DNA of 64,000 bases from Bacillus thuringiensis (GCF_014932895.1 NZ_JACYOF010000005.1:347180-411179); one strand, 5' to 3'. Positions 54,442 through 63,985 are shown, counted from the first letter of the stretch. Numbers and translations: made by a program. Notes: a model not told the origin generated them from the sequence alone.

Positions 54442-54693
54442 ATGGGTACATATGAAAAGATGATAGAGGTTGTGAAAAATTGGGATCCGTTTCAAATGGG
54501 ACCGGAGTTTTATGAAACAGAAGCGAGCGATGTTGTGAACGTCGCAAGTGTGTTTGACGATCCAAAATACATCGCAAAGAAGATTCAACATATATACTTT
54601 ATGTCTTTTGAAGAAGTACCTGCGCTTGAAAAATGTGAGAAATTAGCTAAAGAGTTACTTGTATTAAAAGAAGGCGGAAGTTGTTCATTATAG
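54442..54693 (+). CDS. yugE: YugE family protein (DUF1871)
   Basis: An 83-residue DUF1871 protein (NWDPFQMGPEFYETEASDVVN then ASVFDDPKYIAKKIQHIYFMS). Function unknown. The position between patB and yugF matches B. subtilis. GGCGGGAAG precedes the ATG. Confidence 0.88.
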   Translation: MGTYEKMIEVVKNWDPFQMGPEFYETEASDVVNVASVFDDPKYIAKKIQHIYFMSFEEVPALEKCEKLAKELLVLKEGGSCSL

Positions 54694-54720
54694 GCTGTCG
54701 GAATTTCCGACAGCCTTTTA
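54691..54720 (+). terminator. Bidirectional terminator (yugE / yugF)
   Basis: AGGCTGTCGG/CCGACAGCCT hairpin starting at the yugE stop. Confidence 0.8.
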
Positions 54721-54722
54721 AA

Positions 54723-55562
54723 TTATTGTGCGGAAAACGCAATGATTTCTTTATAAACATGTTCGGGCTTTTCTTCGGGGAGTAAATGTCCTGTGTTTTC
54801 ATAAGAGATGAACGTTGAATTCGGTAAATCTTTATGGAGACGGTGTCCTACATGTACAGGGACAACACGATCTTTTTCACCCCAAATGAGTAGTGTAGGT
54901 GTTTCGATTTTTTGTAATTCAGTTGAAGATAAGTCACCTTCACGGTCTCGTATCATGCGAGTTAAGGCAGGAAATATGCGATTATCATAAAAAGGGGCGG
55001 AGTAACCTTCCTTCATTTCATCGTCAATTAATGAGTGATCATGAACAACATTCATTAAGTTATGAACAATACCGCGCCGTATAATCCAGTTCTTTACGTA
55101 TAAATGAAAGAACGGTAAATAAGAAGAGTACATTAAAGGTAAGTTTGCGCGTGCTAAATAACTAGAGCTACATAGTAAAATCGTCTTTGAGATTAGTTCA
55201 GGACGTATACGGTTTACATAGAGAGAAATTTGCCCACCCATAGAATGCCCAACTAACACAATATTTGAGAGAGATAAATGTTCAATTAAATCGATAATAA
55301 TCGTTGCTAAATTGTGATAAGAATACTTAAAGAGATGAGATTTATCACTTTTTCCGAACGGTGGTAAATCAAGGGCAATTACTGTTCCTTCTTTCGAAAG
55401 CAAAGGAATGAGATGGCGATAACTGAATGAGGAAGATAAAAAGCCGTGAACGAGTACGAAAGTAGGTCTTTCTGTTATGTTCTTATGTTCATATAATTCG
55501 TAATGAATAGTAGTACCGCGAGTGGAAAAAGTGAAATAAGGGCAAGTATATTCGTGATTCAT
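54723..55562 (-). CDS. yugF: Alpha/beta hydrolase YugF
   Basis: A 279-residue alpha/beta hydrolase. Oxyanion motif FVLVHGFLSSSFSYRH, nucleophile elbow VGHSMGGQ (Ser near residue 108), acid in LLIWGEKDRVVP and histidine in ENTGHLLPEEKP. Resembles B. subtilis YugF and lipid-ester hydrolases; substrate unknown. Confidence 0.9.
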   Translation of the reverse strand: MNHEYTCPYFTFSTRGTTIHYELYEHKNITERPTFVLVHGFLSSSFSYRHLIPLLSKEGTVIALDLPPFGKSDKSHLFKYSYHNLATIIIDLIEHLSLSNIVLVGHSMGGQISLYVNRIRPELISKTILLCSSSYLARANLPLMYSSYLPFFHLYVKNWIIRRGIVHNLMNVVHDHSLIDDEMKEGYSAPFYDNRIFPALTRMIRDREGDLSSTELQKIETPTLLIWGEKDRVVPVHVGHRLHKDLPNSTFISYENTGHLLPEEKPEHVYKEIIAFSAQ

Positions 55563-55623
55563 TTTTTGTCACTCCATTGATTTTTGTTCATATCATCTCC
55601 AGGCAAGAAAAAAATATGTTAAC

Positions 55624-55660
55624 AAAAAAAGGCAAGATGACGATGTCATCTTGCCTTTCG
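55624..55660 (-). terminator. Terminator of the 2-hydroxyacid dehydrogenase gene
   Basis: AAAGGCAAGATGAC/GTCATCTTGCCTTT hairpin with T tract on the minus strand. Confidence 0.85.
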
Positions 55661-55671
55661 CTTATTTATCA

Positions 55672-56634
55672 TTACCCGCGAACAATATTAGGTGGTGTTT
55701 TTCCTTGTAATCCTGCAACTAAATTTTCAGCTGCTGTCATGGCCATTTGCTGCCGAGTTTTTAATGTTGCAGATCCGATGTGCGGTAAAGTCACAACATT
55801 TTGTAATGATAAGAGCGGATTATCTTTTTGAATCGGTTCTTGTGTAAAAGTATCGATACCTGCTGCAAAGATTTTCTTTTCTGTTAACGCATGGATTAAC
55901 GCTGCTTCATCTACTGTTTTCCCACGAGAAGCATTAATAAAGATTGCTGTTTCTTTCATTAATGAAAACTCTTTTTCTCCGATAAGATGATACGTTTCAT
56001 CTGTTAATGGAGTAAGCAGAACAATAAAGTCAGATTGTTTGAGTAGTGTTTGTAAATCACAATATGTAGCATCAAATTTTTGTTCTGTTTCTTCTTTACG
56101 GCGGCGGTTATAGTAAAGAACGTTCATATCAAATCCGAATTTTGCTCGTTTTGCAACAGCCTCTCCAATTCGTCCCATTCCGATAATACCAATTGTACTA
56201 TGGTGCACATCTAGTCCGAAATGTTCTTTTCCTATTTCAGCATTCCATTCACCATTTTTTACATAGGAATCGAGTTCGCAAACGCGGCGCCCAGCAGATA
56301 ACATAAGAGCAAAAACAAGGTCAGCTACTGTATCGTCTAGTACGTATGGTGTATTCGTTCCAATAACATTTCGATGTTCCATTGCTTGTAAATCAAAATT
56401 ATCGTAACCAACAGAAATGTTGCTCACTACTTTTAAGTTAGGAGCCACATCTAATAATTCTTTATTAATAGCAGATCCGAAATTTAATAACCCATCTTTA
56501 TCTTGTATTTTCTCCAATAGAACATCACGAGGTACTTTCTCATTTTGATCCCATTTTTCGTAATCGCAGTGTTCTGATAAATAGTTTTCTACAAATGTTG
56601 GAACTGGTTCGGCAATATATACTTTTGGTTTCAC
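55672..56634 (-). CDS. D-2-hydroxyacid dehydrogenase (glyoxylate/hydroxypyruvate reductase-like)
   Basis: A 320-residue D-isomer 2-hydroxyacid dehydrogenase. NAD(P) motif [16 protein letters not shown] near residue 152, catalytic Arg in [15 protein letters not shown], Glu in FTQEP and His in LPHIGSAT. Probably reduces glyoxylate or hydroxypyruvate. The GTG at 56634 is chosen after AAAGGGG; the reading frame runs on upstream only by passing through the bcr1 repeat. Confidence 0.88.
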   Translation of the reverse strand: MKPKVYIAEPVPTFVENYLSEHCDYEKWDQNEKVPRDVLLEKIQDKDGLLNFGSAINKELLDVAPNLKVVSNISVGYDNFDLQAMEHRNVIGTNTPYVLDDTVADLVFALMLSAGRRVCELDSYVKNGEWNAEIGKEHFGLDVHHSTIGIIGMGRIGEAVAKRAKFGFDMNVLYYNRRRKEETEQKFDATYCDLQTLLKQSDFIVLLTPLTDETYHLIGEKEFSLMKETAIFINASRGKTVDEAALIHALTEKKIFAAGIDTFTQEPIQKDNPLLSLQNVVTLPHIGSATLKTRQQMAMTAAENLVAGLQGKTPPNIVRG

Positions 56635-56653
56635 GGTTCCATCCCCTTTCCTC

Positions 56654-56808
56654 TTTATCCCGCTATTTGCGGGCAGTAAGACCCCTACCTCAAAATTCAG
56701 CGAAAGCAAAGAAGTTAGGTGTGGGGATCAACTGCCCGTAAAAGCCCGATTGGTATGGGCGAATAACCAGCGAGGATGAACCTCTCGCTGATTAAAGTTT
56801 CACTTTAT
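56654..56808 (+). repeat. bcr1-type repeat, copy 6 (complete)
   Basis: 155 bases with TTTAT on both sides. The pairing arms show compensating changes relative to copy 4 (for example CCCCTACCT with AGGTGTGGGG). Confidence 0.9.
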
Positions 56809-56898
56809 TTTGACATAATTCTCTAAAAAAATCTTCTTTTCAAACTGGAAAAAGTATTTGTATAATTTAGACACAAATGAAAAGGAAGGATGATTTAT

Positions 56899-57396
56899 AT
56901 GGTGACTGAAAAGGAATTAGAATTATTAGCATGTCTTGAAAAAAGTAGTCGTTTATCTGTAGATACATTAGCGAAGCTGTTAAATATAGAAGTAGAAGAA
57001 GTAAAGAAGATGGTTGCGAAATTAGAAAGTGAAAAGATTATTGTGGACTATGTAACACATATCGATTGGACGAAGGTGAAAGAACATACTGGTTTAACGG
57101 CAATGATTGATGTGAAAGTTACGCCAAAGCACGGCGTTGGATTTGATGCAGTTGCTGAACAAATTTATCGCTATTCAGAAGTGAAATCCGTGTATTTAAT
57201 GTCAGGGACATATGATCTTTCTATCACATTAGAGGGAAAGACGATGGGAGAAGTAGCGATGTTTGTTTCTGAGAAATTAGCAACAATTGAATCTGTCGTT
57301 TCTACAACAACCCATTTCATTTTGAAGAAGTATAAACACGAGGGAATTATTTATGAAAAAAACGATGATGATAAGAGAATTGTGGTGACACCATGA
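56899..57396 (+). CDS. alaR: Lrp/AsnC family regulator AlaR (YugG)
   Basis: A 165-residue Lrp/AsnC regulator: N-terminal helix-turn-helix (LSVDTLAKLLNIEVEEVKKMVAKLESEKII) and a C-terminal RAM ligand-binding domain. It overlaps the aminotransferase gene by four bases. In B. subtilis AlaR activates alaT for alanine synthesis. The ATG at 56899 is nine bases from GGAAGG; the ATG at 56890 touches it. Confidence 0.88.
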   Translation: MVTEKELELLACLEKSSRLSVDTLAKLLNIEVEEVKKMVAKLESEKIIVDYVTHIDWTKVKEHTGLTAMIDVKVTPKHGVGFDAVAEQIYRYSEVKSVYLMSGTYDLSITLEGKTMGEVAMFVSEKLATIESVVSTTTHFILKKYKHEGIIYEKNDDDKRIVVTP

Positions 57397-58583
57397 AGCA
57401 ATTTGAACTATCTAGAGCGGCAGAATCTTTACAACCATCTGGTATTCGAAAGTTTTTCGATTTAGCAGCAAATATGAAAGGTGTTATTTCTCTTGGAGTG
57501 GGAGAGCCAGACTTTGTTACACCTTGGAATGTACGGCAAGCGTGTATCCGTTCTTTAGAACAAGGCTATACAGCATATACAGCAAATGCAGGATTATTGG
57601 AGCTCCGTCAAGAAATAGCAAAGTATCTAAAAAAACAATTTGCAGTATCTTATGATCCAAACGATGAAATCATTGTTACAGTTGGAGCGAGCCAGGCGTT
57701 AGATGTAGCGATGCGCACTATTATAAATCCTGATGATGAAGTGCTCATTATTGAACCGAGCTTCGTTTCTTATGCACCGCTTGTAACATTAGCTGGAGGA
57801 GTTCCAGTTCCTGTAGCGACTACTTTAGAAAACGAGTTTAAGGTACAACCAGAAAAAATTGAAGCAGCTATTACAGCGAAAACAAAGGCAATTTTACTTT
57901 GTTCCCCAAATAATCCAACAGGTGCAATGTTAAACAAATCCGAACTAGAAAAGTTAGCAGTAATTGTTGAAAAGTACAATTTAATCGTATTATCTGATGA
58001 AATTTATGCAGAGCTTGTATACGACGAAGTATATACAAGCTTCGCGAGTATTAAAAATATGCGTGAGCATACGATTTTAATTTCAGGATTTTCAAAAGGA
58101 TTTGCGATGACAGGGTGGCGCCTCGGTATGATTGCAGCTCCGGTTGGATTTTCAGAATTAATGCTCAAAATCCACCAGTATTCTATGATGTGTGCACCAA
58201 CGATGTCTCAATTCGCAGCACTTGAAGCGTTACGTGGGGGGAATGATGAAGTCATTCGGATGAGAGATAGCTATAAGAAACGTCGTAATTTTATGACGGC
58301 ATCTTTCAATGAAATGGGATTAACGTGTCATGTGCCGGGTGGAGCGTTTTATGTCTTTCCTTCTGTTGCCTCAACTGGATTATCTTCAGCGGAGTTTGCG
58401 GAACAGTTATTACTAGAAGAAAAAGTGGCTGTTGTACCTGGAAGTGTATTTGGAGAAAGTGGTGAAGGATTTATTCGTTGTTCGTATGCAACATCGCTTG
58501 AACAACTTATGGAAGCAATGAAGAGGATGGAACGGTTCATAGAGAATAAAAAAAGGACAAAACATAATACGTTTTGTCCATAA
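57393..58583 (+). CDS. alaT: Alanine aminotransferase-like PLP enzyme AlaT (YugH)
   Basis: A 396-residue class I aminotransferase. PLP lysine in SGFSKGFAMTGWRLG near residue 234, with CSPNNPTGAML and LSDEIYAELVY. The YugH/AlaT assignment rests on the operon with alaR (ATGA overlap). It would make alanine from pyruvate and glutamate. The hydrophilic tail ends with extra lysines. Confidence 0.87.
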   Translation: MKQFELSRAAESLQPSGIRKFFDLAANMKGVISLGVGEPDFVTPWNVRQACIRSLEQGYTAYTANAGLLELRQEIAKYLKKQFAVSYDPNDEIIVTVGASQALDVAMRTIINPDDEVLIIEPSFVSYAPLVTLAGGVPVPVATTLENEFKVQPEKIEAAITAKTKAILLCSPNNPTGAMLNKSELEKLAVIVEKYNLIVLSDEIYAELVYDEVYTSFASIKNMREHTILISGFSKGFAMTGWRLGMIAAPVGFSELMLKIHQYSMMCAPTMSQFAALEALRGGNDEVIRMRDSYKKRRNFMTASFNEMGLTCHVPGGAFYVFPSVASTGLSSAEFAEQLLLEEKVAVVPGSVFGESGEGFIRCSYATSLEQLMEAMKRMERFIENKKRTKHNTFCP

Positions 58584-58671
58584 AAGGGGGGGAATACTAG
58601 AAAGCCATGTGTTAGTATTCTATCCCAATATTGGAGAATTATACGTACTACAGGAAATTTTTTCATGAATT

Positions 58672-58700
58672 TTGAATGAGTTCTGTCATAGTGGTATAAT
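58672..58700 (+). promoter_or_regulatory. SigA promoter of yugI
   Basis: TTGAAT (58672-58677) and TATAAT (58695-58700) with the ideal 17-base spacer. The transcript would begin near 58707 and carry a leader of about 130 bases with a hairpin at 58720-58747. Confidence 0.75.
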
Positions 58701-58719
58701 TTACTAATATAAGGTGTGT

Positions 58720-58747
58720 GCCTGTTAGGTAGCGATACTTAACAGGC
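58720..58747 (+). other. Leader hairpin upstream of yugI
   Basis: A perfect 8-base stem GCCTGTTA/TAACAGGC with a 12-base loop, 90 bases before the start codon and without a following T run, so not an ordinary terminator. Confidence 0.5.
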
Positions 58748-58836
58748 GTACTAATTAATCGGATATTTAAGATAAATACATCTGCTTTGCAATCTACATT
58801 TGTAGAGAAAATGGTAAACGTATGGGAGTGTTTCAT

Positions 58837-59181
58837 ATGTCAGAACAATATACAACAGGAGTGGTTGTAACAGGGAAAGTGACTGGAATTCAAGATTACG
58901 GTGCATTTGTAGCGTTAGATGCAGAAACACAAGGACTTGTGCATATATCTGAAATTACAAATGGATATGTAAAGGATATTCATGACTTTTTGAAAGTCGG
59001 CGATACAGTAGAAGTAAAAGTACTTTCAATTGATGAAGAGCACAGAAAAATGAGTTTATCATTAAAAGCGGCGAAAAGAAAACAAGGACGGATTCTTATA
59101 CCGAATCCATCTGAAAACGGATTTAATACGCTGCGAGAAAAGCTGACAGAATGGATTGAAGAGTCCGAGTTAACAAAGTAA
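58837..59181 (+). CDS. yugI: S1 RNA-binding protein YugI (general stress protein 13)
   Basis: A 114-residue S1-domain protein: VVVTGKVTGIQDYGAFVALD then GLVHISEITNGYVKDIHDFL and VKVLSIDEEHRKMSLSLK, followed by a basic tail. YugI/GSP13 is associated with ribosomes. GGGAG lies eight bases before the ATG at 58837. Confidence 0.92.
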   Translation: MSEQYTTGVVVTGKVTGIQDYGAFVALDAETQGLVHISEITNGYVKDIHDFLKVGDTVEVKVLSIDEEHRKMSLSLKAAKRKQGRILIPNPSENGFNTLREKLTEWIEESELTK

Positions 59182-59214
59182 AAGAGGAGCGCATATGAGC
59201 GTTCCTCTTTTACT
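59180..59214 (+). terminator. Terminator after yugI
   Basis: AAAAGAGGAGCGC/GCGTTCCTCTTTT hairpin, T tract on both sides. Confidence 0.8.
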
Positions 59215-59290
59215 TTATCTTATGATATATATTTGCAAATATGATTGCATGCAATCATATTCGTATGTCGGAGGTGAAAGGACATACTGA

Positions 59291-59524
59291 TTATCGAATT
59301 TCGTTTGTTTCTGGGTGCGTACCAAGATTTTCAGATGGTTTAAACAGTAAACCAAGGTTAATAAGCCCAGATATACCAACGATGCCGTAAATAATACGTG
59401 CAAGAGCTGAGTTTTGTCCACCGAAAATGGCTGCTACTAAGTCAAACTGAAAGAACCCGATCAGTCCCCAGTTCACAGCGCCAATTACAGTAAAGACTAA
59501 TGCGATACGTTGCAGAGTACTCAT
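59291..59524 (-). CDS. yuzA: DUF378 family membrane protein (YuzA)
   Basis: A 77-residue DUF378 protein with two helices (IALVFTVIGAVNWGLIGFF and IIYGIVGISGLINLGLLF). The INWGLIG-type motif is characteristic. Function unknown. Matches B. subtilis yuzA, near pgi. Confidence 0.9.
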   Translation of the reverse strand: MSTLQRIALVFTVIGAVNWGLIGFFQFDLVAAIFGGQNSALARIIYGIVGISGLINLGLLFKPSENLGTHPETNEIR

Positions 59525-59798
59525 GAAAAAGCCCCCCTTAATTGTGAAGCATGAGCAAGTGATGAGTTAATTAACTCTTTTATAGAATGGGGTAGTTATG
59601 TTGTTTTTATACATAAAAAATGTTTGAAATAGGATGTATATACATCTATACCAAAAAATGCGCATTTTTATGCAAAAAATGAACTTTTTCTAAAAAATAT
59701 ATATTGGTTACGTTTACAATGGTTGAATCGCTTGATTTACAACTTCAGTTTCGCTAAAGTGAATACAGAAATACATATCCATAATTGGAGGGAAAAAG

Positions 59799-61151
59799 AT
59801 GAGTACACATGTAACGTTCGACTATTCTAAAGCGTTATCCTTCATCGGTGAACATGAAATCACTTATTTACGTGATGCAGTGAAAGTAACACATCACGCA
59901 ATCCACGAAAAAACTGGAGCTGGGAACGATTTCCTTGGGTGGGTAGACCTTCCGCTTCAATATGACAAAGAAGAATTCGCTCGCATTCAAAAATGCGCAG
60001 AAAAAATTAAAAATGACTCTGACATTTTACTTGTTGTAGGTATTGGTGGTTCTTACCTAGGAGCACGTGCAGCAATCGAAATGTTAAACCATTCTTTCTA
60101 CAACACGCTTTCTAAAGAACAACGTAAAACTCCACAAGTGCTATTTGTTGGACAAAACATTAGCTCCACTTACATGAAAGATTTAATGGACGTATTAGAA
60201 GGTAAAGACTTCTCTATTAACGTTATTTCCAAATCAGGTACAACAACAGAGCCAGCACTAGCATTCCGTATTTTCCGTAAGTTATTAGAAGAAAAGTATG
60301 GAAAAGAAGAAGCTCGCAAACGTATTTATGCAACTACAGATAAAGCGCGTGGTGCATTAAAAACATTAGCTGATAACGAAGGTTACGAAACATTTGTTAT
60401 TCCAGATGATGTTGGAGGTCGTTTCTCTGTATTAACGCCAGTTGGTTTATTACCAATCGCAGTAAGTGGCTTAAATATTGAAGAGATGATGAAAGGTGCA
60501 GCTGCTGGTCATGATGACTTCGGAACATCAGAACTAGAAGAAAACCCAGCTTACCAATACGCAGTAGTTCGTAACGCTTTATACAATAAAGGAAAAACAA
60601 TTGAAATGCTTGTTAACTATGAGCCAGCACTTCAATACTTCGCTGAGTGGTGGAAACAGTTATTTGGTGAAAGTGAAGGAAAAGATCAAAAAGGTATTTT
60701 CCCATCTTCAGCAAACTTCTCAACTGACTTACACTCATTAGGTCAATACGTTCAAGAAGGTCGTCGTGACTTATTTGAAACAGTTCTGAAAGTAGGTAAA
60801 TCTACACATGAACTAACAATCGAATCAGAAGAAAACGATTTAGACGGATTAAACTACCTTGCTGGTGAAACTGTAGACTTCGTAAACACAAAAGCATACG
60901 AAGGTACATTACTTGCACATAGCGATGGCGGAGTACCAAACTTAATCGTAAATATCCCTGAATTAAATGAGTACACATTCGGTTACCTTGTATACTTCTT
61001 CGAAAAAGCATGTGCGATGAGCGGCTACTTATTAGGTGTAAATCCATTTGACCAACCTGGAGTAGAAGCATACAAGAAAAACATGTTTGCTTTACTTGGT
61101 AAACCAGGATTTGAAGAATTAAAAGCAGAATTAGAAGAGCGTTTAAAATAA
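59799..61151 (+). CDS. pgi: Glucose-6-phosphate isomerase
   Basis: A 450-residue Pgi interconverting glucose-6-P and fructose-6-P. Signatures [19 protein letters not shown] near residue 205 and the [13 protein letters not shown] phosphate loop near 148 are present. Length is typical for the Bacillus enzyme. GGAGGG precedes the ATG. Works between glpX (fructose-6-P) and pgcA (glucose-1-P). Confidence 0.95.
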   Translation: MSTHVTFDYSKALSFIGEHEITYLRDAVKVTHHAIHEKTGAGNDFLGWVDLPLQYDKEEFARIQKCAEKIKNDSDILLVVGIGGSYLGARAAIEMLNHSFYNTLSKEQRKTPQVLFVGQNISSTYMKDLMDVLEGKDFSINVISKSGTTTEPALAFRIFRKLLEEKYGKEEARKRIYATTDKARGALKTLADNEGYETFVIPDDVGGRFSVLTPVGLLPIAVSGLNIEEMMKGAAAGHDDFGTSELEENPAYQYAVVRNALYNKGKTIEMLVNYEPALQYFAEWWKQLFGESEGKDQKGIFPSSANFSTDLHSLGQYVQEGRRDLFETVLKVGKSTHELTIESEENDLDGLNYLAGETVDFVNTKAYEGTLLAHSDGGVPNLIVNIPELNEYTFGYLVYFFEKACAMSGYLLGVNPFDQPGVEAYKKNMFALLGKPGFEELKAELEERLK

Positions 61152-61184
61152 TAAAAAGCGACCGATCTCGGTCGCTTTTTATTA
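61151..61184 (+). terminator. Terminator after pgi
   Basis: AAAAAGCGACCGA/TCGGTCGCTTTTT hairpin starting at the stop codon. Confidence 0.9.
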
Positions 61185-61257
61185 TTTTACCGAAAAGTAC
61201 ATCGGTATATTCAAACTGGAATGGGTATGCTAAAGGAAAAGTCTAGGAGGGATGGGC

Positions 61258-61671
61258 TTGATTCCGATTCAATCAAATTTAGAAGGACGTACATATGCGT
61301 TATATAAGTTAGAAGAGGTTATGAAACCACTTGGATATAGTATTGGTGGTAATTGGGATTATGATAAAGGATGCTTCGATTACAAAATCGATGAAGAAGA
61401 TGGGTATCAATTTTTACGAGTGCCGTTTACAGCAGTAGATGGTGAACTAGATGTACCTGGTGTAGTAGTCCGTCTTGAAACGCCGTATATTCTTTCGCAC
61501 GTATATCAAGACGAACTAGATGATAATGTGAATACTTTAACCGCTGGAACGAGTGGGATGGATCAATTTGCTGAACCGAAAGATCCAGATGGAGATGTAA
61601 AAAGAAAATATATCAATATTGGGAAAGTGCTTGTACAAGAACTAGAGTGTCATTTTATTAATGGTGAATAA
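61258..61671 (+). CDS. yugN: YugN family protein
   Basis: A 137-residue YugN-like protein (SIGGNWDYDKGCFDYKIDEE then GYQFLRVPFTAVDGELD). Function unknown. TTG (61258) is preferred as start, about 8 bases from AGGAGGG; an ATG at 61252 lies too close to that site. Its last 14 bases overlap the end of the convergent yugO. Confidence 0.85.
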   Translation: MIPIQSNLEGRTYALYKLEEVMKPLGYSIGGNWDYDKGCFDYKIDEEDGYQFLRVPFTAVDGELDVPGVVVRLETPYILSHVYQDELDDNVNTLTAGTSGMDQFAEPKDPDGDVKRKYINIGKVLVQELECHFINGE

Positions 61672-62653
61672 CAATGAGTATGTCGCTTTTGATAAGAATG
61701 AAGGTATGGACTGGGTTAATCATATATTGATCGTCGCGCTTTATACCTAGTAAGAGAATGTTTTGTTTTAACAGGGTATAGCTACAATTTGCAAAGGTTT
61801 GTCCAGTGCAGGACGGAGAAAGCTCCATCAGTTGTAATTTGTTATCAGAGATTTCATCGTAAAGTGAAAATAGTACACCTGAAATAGAAGGGAATAAAAG
61901 AGAAGCGGTAAATACATAACTCGTTAATTTATTTCCTTCTATAATTTCTGATACACCAGCTCTCGTTGCATTTTGAATTTGTTCCGTAGTAAGTAGTTCG
62001 GCGATGCAGTGAATGTTTGGATTGAGCCCTTTTGCAGTTAAAATATTTAAAATAGACTGTGTATCTGCTAAGCTTTCATTTTTTTCTTTATCAGCTGTTA
62101 TTAATATGGTGTGGGCCGTTGCAATATTAGCTTTTAATAAAGTTTGATCGTGATGCGGACATCCTTTTATAAATTCTAAATGATGAAATGGTTTTGGAAG
62201 TAAAGAAAGTGTTTCATCAATTAAAACGATATCAAGGTTTGGTTGTAATATTTGCATTTGTTTTACAACATGTTTTGCGCGCTCATTCCAGCCGACGATA
62301 ATCATATGACCGTTAGATGTAGCAGCTTCTTCACCTTTAATCTTCATATATTGTTTACTAATCATTTCAGTAGCGAACAGAACCATATAATAAGAACAAA
62401 AGCCAGTCCCTAATAAAATAATGCCTATACCAATCAATTTCCCTATGGTTGTATGTGGGGCAAAATCGCCATATCCAACTGTGAAAATGGTAACGATTGA
62501 CCACCAAATTCCATCAAACCATGTGGTGAAGTGAGAGGGCTCTAATCTATGTATAAGAAAACCGGAAAAAGCAGTAAGTACAATAATAAAACAAATTAAA
62601 CGAAAAATAATGGAATCACGAAATGTATCTACTAAATTCGGACGGGATTTCAA
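61658..62653 (-). CDS. yugO: Potassium channel YugO (MthK-like, RCK domain)
   Basis: A 331-residue channel with two membrane helices (about 15-35 and 72-95) around a pore loop with the selectivity filter TVGYGDF (58-64), then an RCK/TrkA-N domain from IIVGWNERAKHV onward. The RCK start has GWNERA rather than a full GxGxxG, as in MthK-type ligand-gated channels. YugO carries potassium-based electrical signalling in B. subtilis biofilms. Confidence 0.9.
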   Translation of the reverse strand: MKSRPNLVDTFRDSIIFRLICFIIVLTAFSGFLIHRLEPSHFTTWFDGIWWSIVTIFTVGYGDFAPHTTIGKLIGIGIILLGTGFCSYYMVLFATEMISKQYMKIKGEEAATSNGHMIIVGWNERAKHVVKQMQILQPNLDIVLIDETLSLLPKPFHHLEFIKGCPHHDQTLLKANIATAHTILITADKEKNESLADTQSILNILTAKGLNPNIHCIAELLTTEQIQNATRAGVSEIIEGNKLTSYVFTASLLFPSISGVLFSLYDEISDNKLQLMELSPSCTGQTFANCSYTLLKQNILLLGIKRDDQYMINPVHTFILIKSDILIVIHH

Positions 62654-62710
62654 TTTCCTATTCCTCCTTGCTTTGCAGGACTACATTCATTGTTACCATT
62701 ATAGAAAAAA

Positions 62711-62738
62711 GAAAAACTCTCTAAATGAAGAGAGTTTG
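62711..62738. terminator. Terminator-like hairpin
   Basis: AAAAACTCTCT/AGAGAGTTT stem abutting the left end of a bcr1-type repeat. Confidence 0.55.
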
Positions 62739-62895
62739 TCCAGCTATTTGCGGGCAGTAAGCCCCCTACCTCAAAATTCAGCGATAGCAAAGGAGTTAGG
62801 TGGGGGATCGGGCTGCCCGTAAAAGCCTGATTTGTGTGGGCTAATAATCAGTAGGGGATGAACAACCCCCCCTACTGATTAAAGTTTCACTTTAT
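62735..62895 (+). repeat. bcr1-type repeat, copy 7
   Basis: About 160 bases with TTTGT at the left (diverged) and TTTAT at the right. The left end CCAGCTATTTGCGGG differs from the CCCGCTATTTG of other copies. Confidence 0.85.
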
Positions 62896-62901
62896 TTCAT
62901 G

Positions 62902-63582
62902 TTACATACTTTCCACTTCAGTTTGCTGGACACTTTCAAGATGCTGGAGAGCATAGTAAACATCAGCAGTATGCCTTTTTTGATCAATAGACAATTTAAG
63001 ATGTAAATAGTGAGAACCATTTTCTAATGTTTTGAGCTTCATATTCTTTACTTTTATATCCATTTCTTTTATCTCTTCAATAACAATCGGGATATTGTCC
63101 ATATTGCGCACAACAAGTTTAACTGCGATATCACGTTGACGAAATGATCTCGGCCCTAAAAATTTCATCGTTAATGGTATAAGTTCTACACTGATCATAA
63201 GGAAACACATCCCGAAAGTCGCTTCGATATAGAATCCAGCCCCAACGGCAATACCAATACCAGAAGCACCCCAAATCATAGCAGCAGTTGTTAGTCCTGC
63301 GATACTATCGTTGCCTCTGCGTAAAATAACACCTGCACCTAAAAAACCAATCCCTGATACAATCTGAGCGGCAAGTCGAAGGGGGTCCATATTCATATGA
63401 TCGGTATGTGGTAAGTTATAAGCTGCTTTAATAGAAACAATTGTTAGGAGGCAACTAATAATAGAAATGACTAAACAAGTTTTTAAACCAAGTGGCTTAC
63501 GTTTTAATTCGCGTTCTAAACCGATGGCGAATCCTAAAATAGCCGAGAGACCTAGCTTGAGTAATAAATCGGTATAGTCCAT
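62902..63582 (-). CDS. MgtC/SapB family membrane protein
   Basis: A 226-residue MgtC-type protein: four to five N-terminal helices with GFAIGLERELKRKPLGLKTC and IGFLGAGVILRRGNDSIAGLTTAA, plus a C-terminal ACT-like cytoplasmic domain. MgtC proteins help survival at low magnesium and modulate the ATP synthase in pathogens. Ends directly next to the last bcr1-type repeat. Confidence 0.88.
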   Translation of the reverse strand: MDYTDLLLKLGLSAILGFAIGLERELKRKPLGLKTCLVISIISCLLTIVSIKAAYNLPHTDHMNMDPLRLAAQIVSGIGFLGAGVILRRGNDSIAGLTTAAMIWGASGIGIAVGAGFYIEATFGMCFLMISVELIPLTMKFLGPRSFRQRDIAVKLVVRNMDNIPIVIEEIKEMDIKVKNMKLKTLENGSHYLHLKLSIDQKRHTADVYYALQHLESVQQTEVESM

Positions 63583-63769
63583 ATATATTCCTCCTTGTAT
63601 GATACGGTATATGAATAAAACGTTTATTATAGAAAGAAACGCTTTTTGATAGAGTAACTTTATATAGAATATATGTAGGAATTATTCATACATGAAAGAG
63701 ATAGTTCGTTTAAGTATATGATATGAAAAAAGAAATGTGGGTAGTTTTAAAAAAAGTTTATAAAAGGTG
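63583..63769. other. Intergenic region upstream of the rRNA operon
   Basis: AT-rich sequence between the divergent mgtC-like gene and the first rRNA promoter. Nothing else recognised. Confidence 0.5.
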
Positions 63770-63798
63770 TTGCATTTCATTTTTCACCATGATATATT
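63770..63798 (+). promoter_or_regulatory. rRNA operon promoter P1
   Basis: TTGCAT (63770-63775) and TATATT (63793-63798) with a 17-base spacer, preceded by an A/T-rich stretch that could act as an UP element. Confidence 0.75.
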
Positions 63799-63857
63799 AA
63801 TAACCGTCGCTGATGCGGAAACGCAGAAAACGACAAAAAAGAAATTGAAAAACTTAG

Positions 63858-63886
63858 TTGACATCGAAAAACGAAGATGTTAACAT
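63858..63886 (+). promoter_or_regulatory. rRNA operon promoter P2
   Basis: Consensus TTGACA (63858-63863) and TAACAT (63881-63886) with a 17-base spacer. The 88-base distance from P1 is the usual tandem layout of Bacillus rrn operons. Confidence 0.85.
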
Positions 63887-63913
63887 AAGGGAGTCGCAAA
63901 TGAGCGGCCAAGT

Positions 63914-63931
63914 AGTTCTTTGAAAACTGAA
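63914..63931 (+). promoter_or_regulatory. rRNA leader boxA
   Basis: AGTTCTTTGAAAACTGAA matches the boxA antitermination region seen before Bacillus 16S genes. Confidence 0.75.
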
Positions 63932-63985
63932 CGAAACAAACAACGTGAAACGTCAATTTTTATTTTAGATGCTAGACAAACTAAC

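Noticed and set aside
56635-56709. N-terminal extension of the 2-hydroxyacid dehydrogenase
   Set aside because: The extra residues are a translation of the bcr1 repeat; the same peptide appears in front of an unrelated ORF at 26188.
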